Positions 44,180 through 53,131 of a stretch of 64,000 bases of DNA are shown piece by piece; within the stretch, counting starts at the first letter, position 1, and the number at the start of each line of letters is the position of its first letter. A program made the position numbers and the translations under genes. This DNA is from Marilutibacter chinensis. Lineage in GTDB: Bacteria; Pseudomonadota; Gammaproteobacteria; Xanthomonadales; Xanthomonadaceae. The notes under the pieces are model-generated. The model made no database searches. It worked only from the letters and a program-made list of their open reading frames with translations, and was not told the origin of the DNA. The stretch spans positions 1,116,001 through 1,180,000 of the forward strand of contig NZ_JAKJPO010000001.1 in NCBI RefSeq assembly GCF_021725675.1. Reading direction: 5' to 3'.

Positions 44180-44667
44180 TGCCGTACACGCCGATCGTCG
44201 CGACCCTCGGCTACGTGCTGTCCGCGAACGGCCGCGAGGTGCTGATGGTCCATCGCAACGCGCGCCCGGAAGATCACCAGTTGGGCAAGTACAACGGCCT
44301 GGGCGGGAAACTTGAGCCGCACGAGGACGTAGTGGCCGGCATGCGTCGCGAGATCCACGAGGAGGCCGGCATCGACTGCACGGCGATGCAGTTGCGCGGC
44401 ACGATCAGCTGGCCCGGGTTCGGCAAGCATGGCGAGGACTGGCTGGGTTTCGTGTTCCGGATCACCGCATTCACCGGCACTCCGTTCGAGCACAATCCGG
44501 AAGGCACGCTGGAATGGGTCGCGCTCGACCGCCTGCACGAACTGCCGATGTGGGAGGGCGACCGCCACTTCCTGCCGATGGTGTTCGACGCCGACGATCG
44601 CCCGTTCCACGGGGTGATGCCGTATCGCGACGGCCGCATGCAGTCGTGGCGCTATTCGCGGATCTGA
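44179..44667 (+). CDS. Nudix hydrolase (MutT/8-oxo-dGTPase-like)
   Basis: The 162-residue protein has a perfect Nudix box: GLGGKLEPHEDVVAGMRREI-HEEAG at residues ~40-64. The N-terminal LGYVLSANGREVLMVHRNAR and the RPEDHQLGKYNG segment fit the 8-oxo-dGTP/purine nucleoside triphosphatase group (MTH1-like), so nucleotide-pool cleaning is likely. It is translated by stop-start overlap (TGATG) with the beta-lactamase. A degraded family A repeat follows. Confidence 0.95.
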
Positions 44668-44682
44668 GTCGCGGTCGCGGTC

Positions 44683-44750
44683 GTGGGAGTGGGCGCAAGC
44701 CACGACAGGTTTTCAAGAGAAGGCCCACTCGCGGCTTGTGCCACCCCTAC
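44683..44750. repeat. intergenic palindromic repeat, family A copy 4
   Basis: GTGGGAGTGGGCGCAAGCC and the complement of GGCTTGTGCCACCCCTAC form imperfect arms about 23 bases long. It lies between the Nudix gene and the convergent DksA-like gene. Confidence 0.75.
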
Positions 44751-44774
44751 AGCCACTCCCGCAACGGGCTCGGC

Positions 44775-45038
44775 CTATCTGAGCTGGCTGTCCTTGCTGC
44801 CACGGCGGTTGAAGCCGACCGCCTGCCGGGAGCGGTCCTCGGCGTCCTGGCAGGCGATGCACAGGCGGACCCCCGGCACCGCACGGCGCCGTGCCTCCGG
44901 GATCGGGGCGTCGCACTCCTCGCAATGGGGCAGTCCGGGCCCGCTGGCCAGGCGGCTGCGCGCACGCCTGATCGCATCCTCGACGGTCGCGTCGATCTGC
45001 TCCTGCACCGATGTGTCGCTGGTCCAGCCGCCGGCCAT
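44775..45038 (-). CDS. DksA/TraR-type C4 zinc finger protein
   Basis: This 87-residue protein has a helical N-terminus and a four-cysteine finger: Cys39-x2-Cys42 and Cys60-x2-Cys63 (HCEECDAPIPEARRRAVPG then LCIACQDAEDR). It lacks the long coiled coil of DksA and is closer to TraR/YbiI in size, so it may bind the RNA polymerase secondary channel in a reduced manner. This is inferred from the fold. It is convergent with the Nudix gene. Confidence 0.9.
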   Translation of the reverse strand: MAGGWTSDTSVQEQIDATVEDAIRRARSRLASGPGLPHCEECDAPIPEARRRAVPGVRLCIACQDAEDRSRQAVGFNRRGSKDSQLR

Positions 45039-45242
45039 GTCGTCCTCGGATTGCGCTCGCTATCTGGCCGATATAGGGCCAGCGAAGCCCTGGATCAACC
45101 GGTCTCCGGCCGCTGCGGGGCCGGCGTCGCGATTTCCGCGGTCCGGATCCGCCGGTACCGTCGCTCCCCGCTGCCGCGCGGCGGACGCTGAAACATCGAG
45201 ATGGGCATAATCGGCAGCCCTGTCAGTCCAGTCCGTAAGCCG

Positions 45243-46946
45243 ATGAACCCGAGCCGCACCGCGATCGCCGCCCTCACCCTCACCCTGCTGTGCAGCGCAT
45301 GCGCGAGCGTGCCGCCGGCCAGCGGGCAGGACGCCGGGGCGACGCGATTCGAGGTGGACGTACCGGCAATCGCGCACCCGGACGGCGAATCGCCACGATG
45401 GTGGTACCGCGACGGTGCTGCGCAGGCGGCCGCGCGTGGCGCGATGGCCGGCAACGCGCGCAACGTGATCCTGTTCGTCGGCGACGGCATGAGCCTGCCG
45501 ACGGTCGCCGCCGCGCGCATCCTCGACGGTCAGCGCAATGGTGGTCCGGGCGAGGAGAACCGGCTCGGCTGGGAGCGTTTCCCGGCCACCGCGCTGAGCA
45601 AGACCTACAACACCAACGCCCAGACCCCGGACTCGGCCGGAACGATGACCGCGATGGCGACCGGGGTGAAGACCCGTGCCGGCGTACTCAACATCGGCCA
45701 GATGCCGCAGCGCGGCGACTGCGCCGGCGCGCTGCGCACCCCGCTGCTGAGCCTGTGGCAGCTGGCCGAGACCAGCGGCATGGCGACCGGCGTGGTAACC
45801 ACCGCGCGGCTGACCCATGCGACGCCCGGCGCGACCTTCAGCCACTCGGCCGATCGCGACTGGGAGCACGACGCGGCGATGCCGCAGGCCGCCATCGATG
45901 CCGGTTGCGTCGACATCGCCCGGCAGATCGTCGAAACGCCGTACGGCGACGGCCCCGAGGTGCTGATGGGCGGCGGCCGGGCGATGTTCATGCGCCAGGA
46001 CCAGGCCGACCCCGAGTATCCGGACAAGCACGGCAAGCGCCGCGACGGCCGCGACCTGGTCGCCGACTGGCAACAGCGCCACCCGCAGGGCCGCTACGTA
46101 TGGAATGCCGCCCAGCTCGCCGATGCCCCCGTCGACACCCCCCTGCTGGCCCTGTTCCAGCCCGGCCACATGCAGTTCGAGCACGACCGCGGCAACGATC
46201 CTGCTGGCGAGCCGAGCCTGGCCGAGATGACCCGCGCCGCGATCACGCGCCTGCGGAACGCGGATGGCGGATACGTGCTGCTGGTCGAGGCCGGCCGCAT
46301 CGATCACGCCCATCACTACGGCAACGCCTACCGCGCGCTGACCGACACCATCGCGTTGAGCGAGGCGGTGCAGGCCGCCGCCGCGATGACCTCGGCCGAC
46401 GACACGCTGATCCTGGTCACCGCCGACCACGCGCACACGATGAGCTTCGTCGGCTACCCGGCGCGCGGCAACCCGATCCTCGGCAAGGTGACCGGCACAC
46501 TCGGCGAAGGCGAACTGGAAGGCGGCCGGCTCGCCCGCGACGCCACCGGCCTGCCATACACGACGCTGAGCTATGCCAATGGTCCCGGCTACGTCGGCGC
46601 CAGCGAGCTGCAGGGCGAAGGCCCGAAGCGCTTCCAGCACTCGCCCGACCGCTTCGAGCCCGCCAAGGGCGGCCGCCCCGACCTGACCCACGTCGACACC
46701 CTCGATCCGGACTACATGCAGGAGGCGCTGGTGCCGTCGAAGGACGAATCGCACGGCGGCGACGACGTCGGCATCTGGGCGCGCGGTCCCGGCAGCGACG
46801 CGGTGCGCGGCTCGGTCGAACAGAACGCGATCTACCACTTCATGCTGCAGGCGACGCCGCGCCTGCGCGAGACGGTCTGCGCGCGCGGCGGTTGCGACGC
46901 CGACGGAGTGCCGGTCGAGCTGCCGGACCCGGCCGCATTCCGCTGA
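45243..46946 (+). CDS. phoA: alkaline phosphatase (PhoA family), lipoprotein
   Basis: This 567-residue alkaline phosphatase has a lipoprotein signal (LTLTLLCSACASV, lipobox near residue 20). Metal and nucleophile motifs are all visible: LFVGDGMSLPT, the catalytic serine in TPDSAGTMTAMATGVKT (near residue 131), EAGRIDHAHHYG, LVTADHAHTMS and SHGGDDVGIWA. It releases phosphate from external esters in the periplasm or at the outer membrane. The start at 45243 (MNPSRTAIAALTL) fits the signal. The downstream propeller gene is 66 bp away and may share its transcript. No Pho box was identified. Confidence 0.95.
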   Translation: MNPSRTAIAALTLTLLCSACASVPPASGQDAGATRFEVDVPAIAHPDGESPRWWYRDGAAQAAARGAMAGNARNVILFVGDGMSLPTVAAARILDGQRNGGPGEENRLGWERFPATALSKTYNTNAQTPDSAGTMTAMATGVKTRAGVLNIGQMPQRGDCAGALRTPLLSLWQLAETSGMATGVVTTARLTHATPGATFSHSADRDWEHDAAMPQAAIDAGCVDIARQIVETPYGDGPEVLMGGGRAMFMRQDQADPEYPDKHGKRRDGRDLVADWQQRHPQGRYVWNAAQLADAPVDTPLLALFQPGHMQFEHDRGNDPAGEPSLAEMTRAAITRLRNADGGYVLLVEAGRIDHAHHYGNAYRALTDTIALSEAVQAAAAMTSADDTLILVTADHAHTMSFVGYPARGNPILGKVTGTLGEGELEGGRLARDATGLPYTTLSYANGPGYVGASELQGEGPKRFQHSPDRFEPAKGGRPDLTHVDTLDPDYMQEALVPSKDESHGGDDVGIWARGPGSDAVRGSVEQNAIYHFMLQATPRLRETVCARGGCDADGVPVELPDPAAFR

Positions 46947-47012
46947 TCCGGCTCCAACACAAGACGCGGGCCGTCGACCGGCCCGCTCCACGCAACCCAA
47001 GGAAGGACCGCA

Positions 47013-47909
47013 ATGACGAACACCCCCCTGCACGGCCTGGTCATCCGCGATGCAATCGTGCGCATACCCGGGACCGGCTACATCTACGCCGCCGATCCGG
47101 CCCGCGAGGCCGACGGCGTTCCGCATGCGATAACTTTCAAGTACCAGCAGGGCCGCTTCATTCGCGGCGATGCGAACTACGACGCGTTTGCGCTCGCCTT
47201 GGTGTCCCATCCCGAGCCCGGCCTGGTTTCGGTCGCCGGTGCCGGCTACTACTCGGCGATCAGCGCCTCCGGTTCGGTTTCCGGCGACCTTTTCGACAAC
47301 AGCAACCCACTCCCACCCGTCCCCCGGACTGGCGGCATCCGCGCGGTCGCCAGCATCGGCGGACGCGCGTTCGCGGTCGGTCTGCGCGGCATGGCCTACC
47401 GTCTGGACCAGCCGCGCCAGTGGACGCGCATCGACGACGGCCTGCCGGCGGACTTCGACGTGCTGGCCATCGACGGCGGCTCGGATGCCGATCTGCACGC
47501 GGTCGGACGCGGGGGCGGCATCTGGCACTTCGACGACCGCGGCTGGCAGGTCTGCGAGTCACCGACTTCGGCCGCGTTGCGGACGATCCACTGCACGGAT
47601 GCCGGCGATGCGTACGCCGCCGGCGATGGCGGCGTGCTGCTGCAGCGACGCAACGGCGTGTGGGAGACCATCGAGCACGGATGCACCCGTGACACGATAT
47701 GGAGCCTGGCGGGGTTCCAGGGCCAGCTCTACGCAGCGACCCTGTCCACTCTGTATCGCATCGAAGGAAACGGCCTGGTGGAGGTCGATTTCGGCAACGA
47801 TCGGCCGGCGAGCTGCCGCCGCATCAGCGTCTGCGACGGCCAGATGTGGTCGGCCGGCGACTTCGACCTGATGGCCTTCGACGGCGAACGCTGGTCGCGG
47901 ATCGTGTAG
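47013..47909 (+). CDS. orphan beta-propeller-like protein (298 aa)
   Basis: I do not recognise a named family. The sequence has repeated beta-propeller character: GIRAVASIGGRAFAVGLRGM, DLHAVGRGGGIWHFDDRGW, GDAYAAGDGGVLLQRRNGVW and RISVCDGQMWSAGDFDLMAF, about 40-50 residues apart. Each has the small-x-x-AxGxxG...W pattern of YCF48/WD-like blades. No signal peptide or membrane segment is seen. AAGGAAGG sits before the ATG. It lies 66 bp after phoA and ends before hemJ on the other strand. It may be a cytoplasmic propeller scaffold. Confidence 0.7.
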   Translation: MTNTPLHGLVIRDAIVRIPGTGYIYAADPAREADGVPHAITFKYQQGRFIRGDANYDAFALALVSHPEPGLVSVAGAGYYSAISASGSVSGDLFDNSNPLPPVPRTGGIRAVASIGGRAFAVGLRGMAYRLDQPRQWTRIDDGLPADFDVLAIDGGSDADLHAVGRGGGIWHFDDRGWQVCESPTSAALRTIHCTDAGDAYAAGDGGVLLQRRNGVWETIEHGCTRDTIWSLAGFQGQLYAATLSTLYRIEGNGLVEVDFGNDRPASCRRISVCDGQMWSAGDFDLMAFDGERWSRIV

Positions 47910-47955
47910 CCATCGCGGCCTCCTCCGCGACGGCTACATCCGGAGCGGACCGTCC

Positions 47956-48378
47956 TCAGAACGGCTTGGCCAGCACCAGCCAGACAACGGCCGCCAGCAG
48001 CAGCACCGGCAGCTCGTTGAACCAGCGCAGCGCGCGGCCCGAGGGCAGCGTGCGACCGGCTTCGACGCCCTTCAGCCAGCGCCCGGCAACCACGAAATGC
48101 GCGAGGATCAGCACGACCAGCCCCAGCTTCGCGTGCAGCCAGCCGCCGGCGATGCCGAAATGCAGCCACAGCACCAGCCCGAGCACGAACGCGAAGCCGA
48201 ACATCATGTGGCCGAAGCGGTACAGGCGCCGCCCCATCAACACCAGCCGCGCCCGGACCTCGGCCGAATCACCGGCCTCGGCGATGTTCACCAGGATCCG
48301 CGGCAGGTAGAACACCGACGCCATCCAGGCGATCACGAACACGAGGTGGGCGGTCTTGGTGATGAGATAGGCGGCCAT
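47956..48378 (-). CDS. hemJ: HemJ, protoporphyrinogen IX oxidase
   Basis: HemJ is the membrane protoporphyrinogen oxidase used by many proteobacteria. The 140-residue protein has four hydrophobic helices. The conserved His near the first helix lies in LITKTAHLVFVIAWMASVFYL, with LPRILVN after it. Further on are GRRLYRFGHMMFGFAFVLG, LHAKLGLVVLILAHFV and the W-rich C-terminus (LRWFNELPVLLLAAVVWLV). It is monocistronic and diverges from the methyltransferase gene with 44 bp between starts. Confidence 0.92.
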   Translation of the reverse strand: MAAYLITKTAHLVFVIAWMASVFYLPRILVNIAEAGDSAEVRARLVLMGRRLYRFGHMMFGFAFVLGLVLWLHFGIAGGWLHAKLGLVVLILAHFVVAGRWLKGVEAGRTLPSGRALRWFNELPVLLLAAVVWLVLAKPF

Positions 48379-48422
48379 GTGCAATAGGATGCCGTCCAGT
48401 CGACGCAGTGTCATCCCAGCCC

Positions 48423-49034
48423 ATGTCCAAGCAATACGACCGCAGCTACTTCGATCGCTGGTATCGCGATCCGGCCCTGAAGGACGCCGCGATCGGCGGC
48501 CGTGCCCGCCTCGCCCGCAAGGTGGCGATGGCCGTGGCCACCGCCGAATACCATCTGGAACGCCCGCTGCGCACGGTGCTCGACGTCGGCTGCGGCGAAG
48601 GCCCGTGGCGCGCGCCGCTGCTGAAGCTGCGCCCGAACGTGGACTATCTGGGCTTCGACAGCAGCGAGTACGCGATCGCACGGCATGGCCGCCGGCGCAA
48701 CCTGCACCTCGCCCGCTTCGCCGACTTCGGACAGCTGCGTCCCTGCGCACCGGTCGACCTGCTGGTCTGCAGCGACGTGATGCATTACCTCAACGTGCGC
48801 GAACTCGACCGCGGCCTGCCCGGCCTGGTCGAACTCTGCGGCGGGGTCGCCTTCCTGGAGACCTTCGCCCGCGAGGACCCCATCGACGGCGACACCCACG
48901 GTTTCCGGCGGCGCCCGGCGAGGTTCTATCGCGAACGCTTCATCGCGGCGGGATTCGTGCCCCTGGGTTCGCATCTGTGGCTGTCGCCCGGCCTGCGTGA
49001 CGGGCTGGCCGCGCTCGAGCATCCGCGGGAATGA
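48423..49034 (+). CDS. SAM-dependent methyltransferase
   Basis: This 203-residue class I methyltransferase has motif I DVGCGEGPWRAPLL near residue 58, then VDYLGFDSSEYAIA and an acidic post-I region. The N-terminal SKQYDRSYFDRWYRDPAL is typical of a conserved proteobacterial methyltransferase of unknown target. I chose the ATG at 48423; a GTG 15 bases upstream gives a slightly longer protein. It diverges from hemJ and ends 131 bp before phaZ. The substrate is unknown. Confidence 0.85.
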   Translation: MSKQYDRSYFDRWYRDPALKDAAIGGRARLARKVAMAVATAEYHLERPLRTVLDVGCGEGPWRAPLLKLRPNVDYLGFDSSEYAIARHGRRRNLHLARFADFGQLRPCAPVDLLVCSDVMHYLNVRELDRGLPGLVELCGGVAFLETFAREDPIDGDTHGFRRRPARFYRERFIAAGFVPLGSHLWLSPGLRDGLAALEHPRE

Positions 49035-49164
49035 GCTGCTTTCCGGACGCGGATTTTCCCGCACGGGAGACCCGGGTTAACTCTTCCGGAATCCCGTTCG
49101 GGTATGCTGCATCGCAACAACGGCACCCTGTCCGCGCATTGCGCCGCCTGGAGACTGCAACCCG

Positions 49165-50415
49165 ATGATGCTTTACCAGATGCACGAACTCGGTCGCGCC
49201 TGGATGGCTCCGATCACCTACTGGGCCGATGCCAACGCGAAGATGTTCGGTGCTCCCGGCAGCTGGCTGTCCAGCCTGCCCGGTGCCACCCGCGTCGCCG
49301 CCGGCTACGAGCTGCTGTACCGGATCGGCAAGGACTACGAGAAGCCCGAGTTCGGCATCCACTCGATCGACATCGATGGCAACGTCTATCCGGTGATCGA
49401 GCGCGAGATGGCGCGCAAGCCGTTCTGCCGGCTGCTGCGCTTCAAACGCTACACCGACGACGCCGGCAACCTGAAGGAGCTCAAGGACGATCCGCCGGTG
49501 CTGGTGGTCGCACCGCTGTCCGGCCACCATGCGACCCTGCTGCGCGACACCGTGCGCACCCTGCTGCGCGACCACAAGGTCTACATCACCGACTGGATCG
49601 ATGCCCGCATGGTGCCGACCTCTGAGGGCGAGTTCACCCTCGACGACTACGTCGGCTACGTGCAGGAGTTCATCCGCCGGATCGGCGCCGACGACCTGCA
49701 CGTGATCAGCGTCTGCCAGCCGACAGTGCCGGTGCTGGCGGCGATCTCGTTGATGGCCGCGCGCGGCGAGAAGACCCCGCGCTCGATGGTGATGATGGGC
49801 GGCCCGATCGACACCCGCCAGAGCCCGACCGCGGTCAACAACCTGGCCACCGAGAAGCCGCTGTGGTGGTTCGAAAGCACGGTGATCCACCCGGTGCCGG
49901 CCAACTACCCGGGCCACGGCCGCCGCGTGTATCCGGGCTTCCTGCAGCACATGGGCTTCATGGCGATGAATCCGGAGCGCCATGCGCAGTCGCACTGGGA
50001 CTTCTACCAGGACCTGGTCAAGGGCGACCTCGACGACGCCGAGTCGCACCGCCGCTTCTACGACGAATACAACGCGGTGCTCGACATGCCGGCCGAGTAC
50101 TACCTCGACACCGTGCGGATCGTATTCCAGGAGCACCTGCTGCCGCGCGGCCTGTGGGACGTGGCCGGCGAGCGCGTCGATCCGGCCGCGATCACCGGCA
50201 CCGCGCTGCTGACGATCGAGGGCGAACTCGACGACATCTCCGGCGAGGGCCAGACCCGTGCCGCGCACGCGCTGTGCAGCGGCATCGCGAAGAAGGACAG
50301 GCAGCATCTCGAAGTGAAGGGCGCCGGCCACTACGGCATCTTCAGCGGCCGCCGCTGGCGCACCCAGGTCTACCCGAAGGTCCGCGAGTTCATCGCCAGG
50401 TACGCCGCCGGCTGA
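49165..50415 (+). CDS. phaZ: intracellular polyhydroxyalkanoate depolymerase
   Basis: This 416-residue alpha/beta-hydrolase is of the intracellular PHB depolymerase family (PhaZ1-like). The nucleophile is a Cys in HVISVCQPTVPVLAA (Cys184), as known for this group, with an Asp further on and the base in GAGHYGIFSG near the end. It mobilises stored PHB granules. No phaC or phasin gene is in the window. Two ATGs in a row start the gene, with GGAGA 14 bases upstream. Confidence 0.93.
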   Translation: MMLYQMHELGRAWMAPITYWADANAKMFGAPGSWLSSLPGATRVAAGYELLYRIGKDYEKPEFGIHSIDIDGNVYPVIEREMARKPFCRLLRFKRYTDDAGNLKELKDDPPVLVVAPLSGHHATLLRDTVRTLLRDHKVYITDWIDARMVPTSEGEFTLDDYVGYVQEFIRRIGADDLHVISVCQPTVPVLAAISLMAARGEKTPRSMVMMGGPIDTRQSPTAVNNLATEKPLWWFESTVIHPVPANYPGHGRRVYPGFLQHMGFMAMNPERHAQSHWDFYQDLVKGDLDDAESHRRFYDEYNAVLDMPAEYYLDTVRIVFQEHLLPRGLWDVAGERVDPAAITGTALLTIEGELDDISGEGQTRAAHALCSGIAKKDRQHLEVKGAGHYGIFSGRRWRTQVYPKVREFIARYAAG

Positions 50416-50516
50416 GGTCCCGCGCGGGCATGCTGCCCGCATCGGCCTGCAAACCTGCGCCACCGCGGTCCGGCGGTTGACCGCATCCGCATCCCCGCCG
50501 CGTTGTTTCCGATGTC

Positions 50517-51860
50517 ATGGGGGACATCGGGCCACAGGAACGCGCTGCAGCAGCGGCGGAACGGACGCGTGCCGGGACGGGCGATGCGGCGCCGCCGGCG
50601 ATCGTGGTCGCCCGCGGCTTCACCGGCCTGGGCACGCTGCGGGCACTGGCGATGGCCGGCGTCCGGACCCATGTGGCCTGCCCGGCCGACGACCTGGTCA
50701 CCCGCTCGCGCTGGTACGCACCGCCGCCGGGACCGGCCTGGAACGGTGAGATCGACGGCAGCCAGGACAGTGCGCTGGATGCGGTCGGACTCGCGCGCGC
50801 GGTACTGGTCCCGGGTGCCGACGACGCCGCGCTGTGGGTCGCCGGGCTCGCCGGCAGCGCGCTGGCCCGACGCTTTCCCGCCTCGACCAGTCCGCTGGCG
50901 ACGTTGCGGATGCTGCAGGACAAGCGCCGGCTGGCCGAGTGCCTGCGCGACAACGGCGTGGCCCACCCGGCCACGTTCGCGATCGACCGCGTCGGGGATA
51001 TCGACCGTATTCCATTCGAGCGGCTCGACCGGGTGTTCCTGAAGCCGATCGACTCGCAGCGGTTCTCCAAGGCGACCGGCCACAAGGCGCTATGGCCCGG
51101 CGACCGTGCGGCCTGCAGGGCGCTGTGGACGCGGCTGCATGCGCAGGGATTCGAGATGATCGCGCAGGAGTACATCCCCGGCGGGGCCGACCAGCACTAC
51201 TTCATCGACGGCTTCCGCGACCGCCATGGCCGCCTGACCGGGTTGTTCGCACGGCGCCGGTACCGGATCCACCCGCCGGACTTCGGCAACAGCTCGTACT
51301 GCGAGAGTACGCCGCTGGCCGGCATGGGCGCCGCCGCGGAGGAACTGGAGCGCCTGCTCGACGCGACGCACTACCGCGGCATCTTCAGCGCCGAGTTCAA
51401 GCGCGATCCTCGCGACGGCCGTTACCGCCTGCTGGAAATCAACACGCGCGCCTGGTGGTACGTCGAGTTCGCCGCCCGCTGCGGGGTCAACGTCTGCGAA
51501 ATGGCCTGGCGGGACGCGCTCGGGCTACCGGTGGTCGTGGCCGGTCGCGACTACCGCAGCGGAGTCGGCTGCATCAGCCTTGCCGGCGACATCCAGGCGG
51601 TGCTGCATGCACCGGCCGGCACGCGGATTCCGTTGTCGCGGGCGCTGCGGCAGTGGTGCACCGGGCATCTGCATGCCTTCCGTTTCGACGATCCGGGCCC
51701 CGGCCTGCTGCAGGCCCGCCGGCTGGCGGCCCAGTGGTGGCGTGCACGACGGCAACGCCTGTCCGGGCTCCGGGGTTCGCCGGACGAGCGCGCACAGAAA
51801 AGCCCCGCGTCGGCGGGGCCCCCGGACAGCGGAAACCCGCCGCCTCACATATCGACGTAG
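50517..51860 (+). CDS. orphan ATP-grasp ligase
   Basis: This 447-residue ATP-grasp protein of the COG3919-like group is normally described as a carboxylate-amine ligase. The core is seen as a pre-ATP-grasp Rossmann part (AIVVARGFTGLGTLRALAMA), the substrate/ATP lysine region VFLKPIDSQRFSKATGHKA, the glycine loop after EYIPGGADQHYFIDG, and the metal/nucleotide site YRLLEINTRAWWYVEF. A Cys-rich motif is absent. The last ~20 residues (QKSPASAGPPDSGNPP) overlap the terminator and 3' end of the convergent secreted-protein gene, so the natural C-terminus may have been extended. The substrate is unknown. Confidence 0.85.
   Translation: MGDIGPQERAAAAAERTRAGTGDAAPPAIVVARGFTGLGTLRALAMAGVRTHVACPADDLVTRSRWYAPPPGPAWNGEIDGSQDSALDAVGLARAVLVPGADDAALWVAGLAGSALARRFPASTSPLATLRMLQDKRRLAECLRDNGVAHPATFAIDRVGDIDRIPFERLDRVFLKPIDSQRFSKATGHKALWPGDRAACRALWTRLHAQGFEMIAQEYIPGGADQHYFIDGFRDRHGRLTGLFARRRYRIHPPDFGNSSYCESTPLAGMGAAAEELERLLDATHYRGIFSAEFKRDPRDGRYRLLEINTRAWWYVEFAARCGVNVCEMAWRDALGLPVVVAGRDYRSGVGCISLAGDIQAVLHAPAGTRIPLSRALRQWCTGHLHAFRFDDPGPGLLQARRLAAQWWRARRQRLSGLRGSPDERAQKSPASAGPPDSGNPPPHIST
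51798..51819 (-). terminator. terminator of the small secreted protein gene
   Basis: A 7-bp perfect GC stem (GCCCCGC / GCGGGGC) with loop GTCG is followed on the minus strand by TTTT. It is 26 bases after the stop at 51845 and lies inside the coding end of the convergent ATP-grasp gene. Confidence 0.88.
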
Positions 51861-52063
51861 CAGCCCTGGGTGAAGCTCCGGTTCTCGGTCTTCACGCCCC
51901 AGCTGCCGTCGAGCTCGCCACAGCCGGCGGTCCACTGCCCGACCAGCACGCCTTCCTCGTCGTAGTAGTTCCAGGTGCCCTGCCAGCTCGCGGTGGCGCT
52001 GAACGAATAGGCGGCCAGCAGCCCCACAGCCAATGCAACGGCAACGATCCTGATGCGACGCAT
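51845..52063 (-). CDS. small secreted protein with one disulfide pair (72 aa)
   Basis: The N-terminus (MRRIRIVAVALAVGLLAAYS) is a Sec signal, cleaved near SATA (residue ~25). The mature ~47 residues contain two Cys residues (AGCGE and TQGCYVDM) that could pair, and Trp/Tyr-rich beta-type segments (WQGTWNYYDEEGVL). It resembles short secreted DUF6289-like proteins, but I cannot assign it. AAGGAG precedes the ATG. It is convergent with the ATP-grasp gene with a 16-bp coding overlap. Confidence 0.75.
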   Translation of the reverse strand: MRRIRIVAVALAVGLLAAYSFSATASWQGTWNYYDEEGVLVGQWTAGCGELDGSWGVKTENRSFTQGCYVDM

Positions 52064-52207
52064 GATCTGTTCTCCTTGGATGTTCTGGAAACGCGGAGTC
52101 GTATCCGCCGCGTCACCCTAGAGGGGTTCGCGCGTCACTTCTGTTAACCCCGCCACAGTGCGGAAACGTCGAATCCGCCTCCTGCCACGCATGGACGCCG
52201 ACGCCAC

Positions 52208-53131
52208 TCAGGCGTGCTGCGAGCCCTTCACCAGCAGGTGCTTGGCCAGCTGCCCGTGCAGGTAACCGATGCCGCGTGCGACGTGCAGGGTGACGAACAG
52301 CAGCAGTATGCCGAGCACGCTCAGCAACGGCAGCAGCCACGGCGCGTCCGTCGCTACGTCGATCCCGGCCAGCCAGACGTCCAGCTCGATCCCGGGCAGC
52401 AGCGCCAGCGGCGTGATCAGCAAGGTCAGAGACACGCTCAGCAACGTCACCGCGAGCGTGAAGTAGGCGATGCCCAGCGGCAGCATCAGCAGCATGTACA
52501 GCAGCGTGCTCCAGGTGCGCGGGTCGGTGAACATGTCGCCGATCCGCTGCCAGACCGTACGTCCACGCACGCTGTACAGCGGCCGGCGCGGCATCCGTTC
52601 GCCCAGCATCACCTCGACGATCCGGCCTTCGACCAGCGACAGCACCCGCACCGAGCCGAAGAACAGGATCAGCAGAGGAATGCCGACGATCGTGATCGAC
52701 AGGCCCAGCGATACCGAGAAACCGGTCACCACCCAGGTGAAATAGAAGATGCCGGTCGCGACCGCCAGCAGCATGTAGAACAGCGCGCCGTAGGTCCGCG
52801 CATCGGCGGCGACACCGAAGAACCGCCCCAGCGCGGAACGGCGCTGCGGTGGCGTCGGCGGCCGCAGCGCGGTCTGCACCTTGACCTCGGTGTCGCGATA
52901 GATCTCGGCAACCTCCTCCGGCGCACCGTAGCTGCCGGCGACCGCGGCGATCACCTCGGCCTCGGGCCTGCCCGGCTGTTCGGCCATCTCCGAACGCAGG
53001 TATTCCTCGGCGTCGTACAGCGCGTCCTGGATCATCGCGGGGTCGGCGCCCTTCAGCGCCGCACGCAGCTGCGCCAGGTATTCCGGGATCGTGGTCGGCA
53101 GACCGGAGACGGGTACGGTGTTGGCGTTCAT
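52208..53131 (-). CDS. HAAS-domain membrane sensor protein
   Basis: This 307-residue protein has a cytoplasmic helical HAAS domain (~1-80: PEYLAQLRAALKGADPAMIQ, AAVAGSYGAPEEVAEIYRD) followed by two copies of a four-helix membrane unit. Copies are visible as RTYGALFYMLLAVATGIFYF near residue 111 and RTWSTLLYMLLMLPLGIAYF near 206, indicating internal duplication. Such proteins are partners of PadR-like repressors in membrane-stress control; the mechanism is inferred. The start overlaps the padR stop (ATGA). Confidence 0.88.
   Translation of the reverse strand: MNANTVPVSGLPTTIPEYLAQLRAALKGADPAMIQDALYDAEEYLRSEMAEQPGRPEAEVIAAVAGSYGAPEEVAEIYRDTEVKVQTALRPPTPPQRRSALGRFFGVAADARTYGALFYMLLAVATGIFYFTWVVTGFSVSLGLSITIVGIPLLILFFGSVRVLSLVEGRIVEVMLGERMPRRPLYSVRGRTVWQRIGDMFTDPRTWSTLLYMLLMLPLGIAYFTLAVTLLSVSLTLLITPLALLPGIELDVWLAGIDVATDAPWLLPLLSVLGILLLFVTLHVARGIGYLHGQLAKHLLVKGSQHA

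Noticed and set aside
49035-49164. A tRNA or small RNA between the methyltransferase and phaZ
   Set aside because: No cloverleaf, terminator or conserved structure could be seen in these 130 bases.
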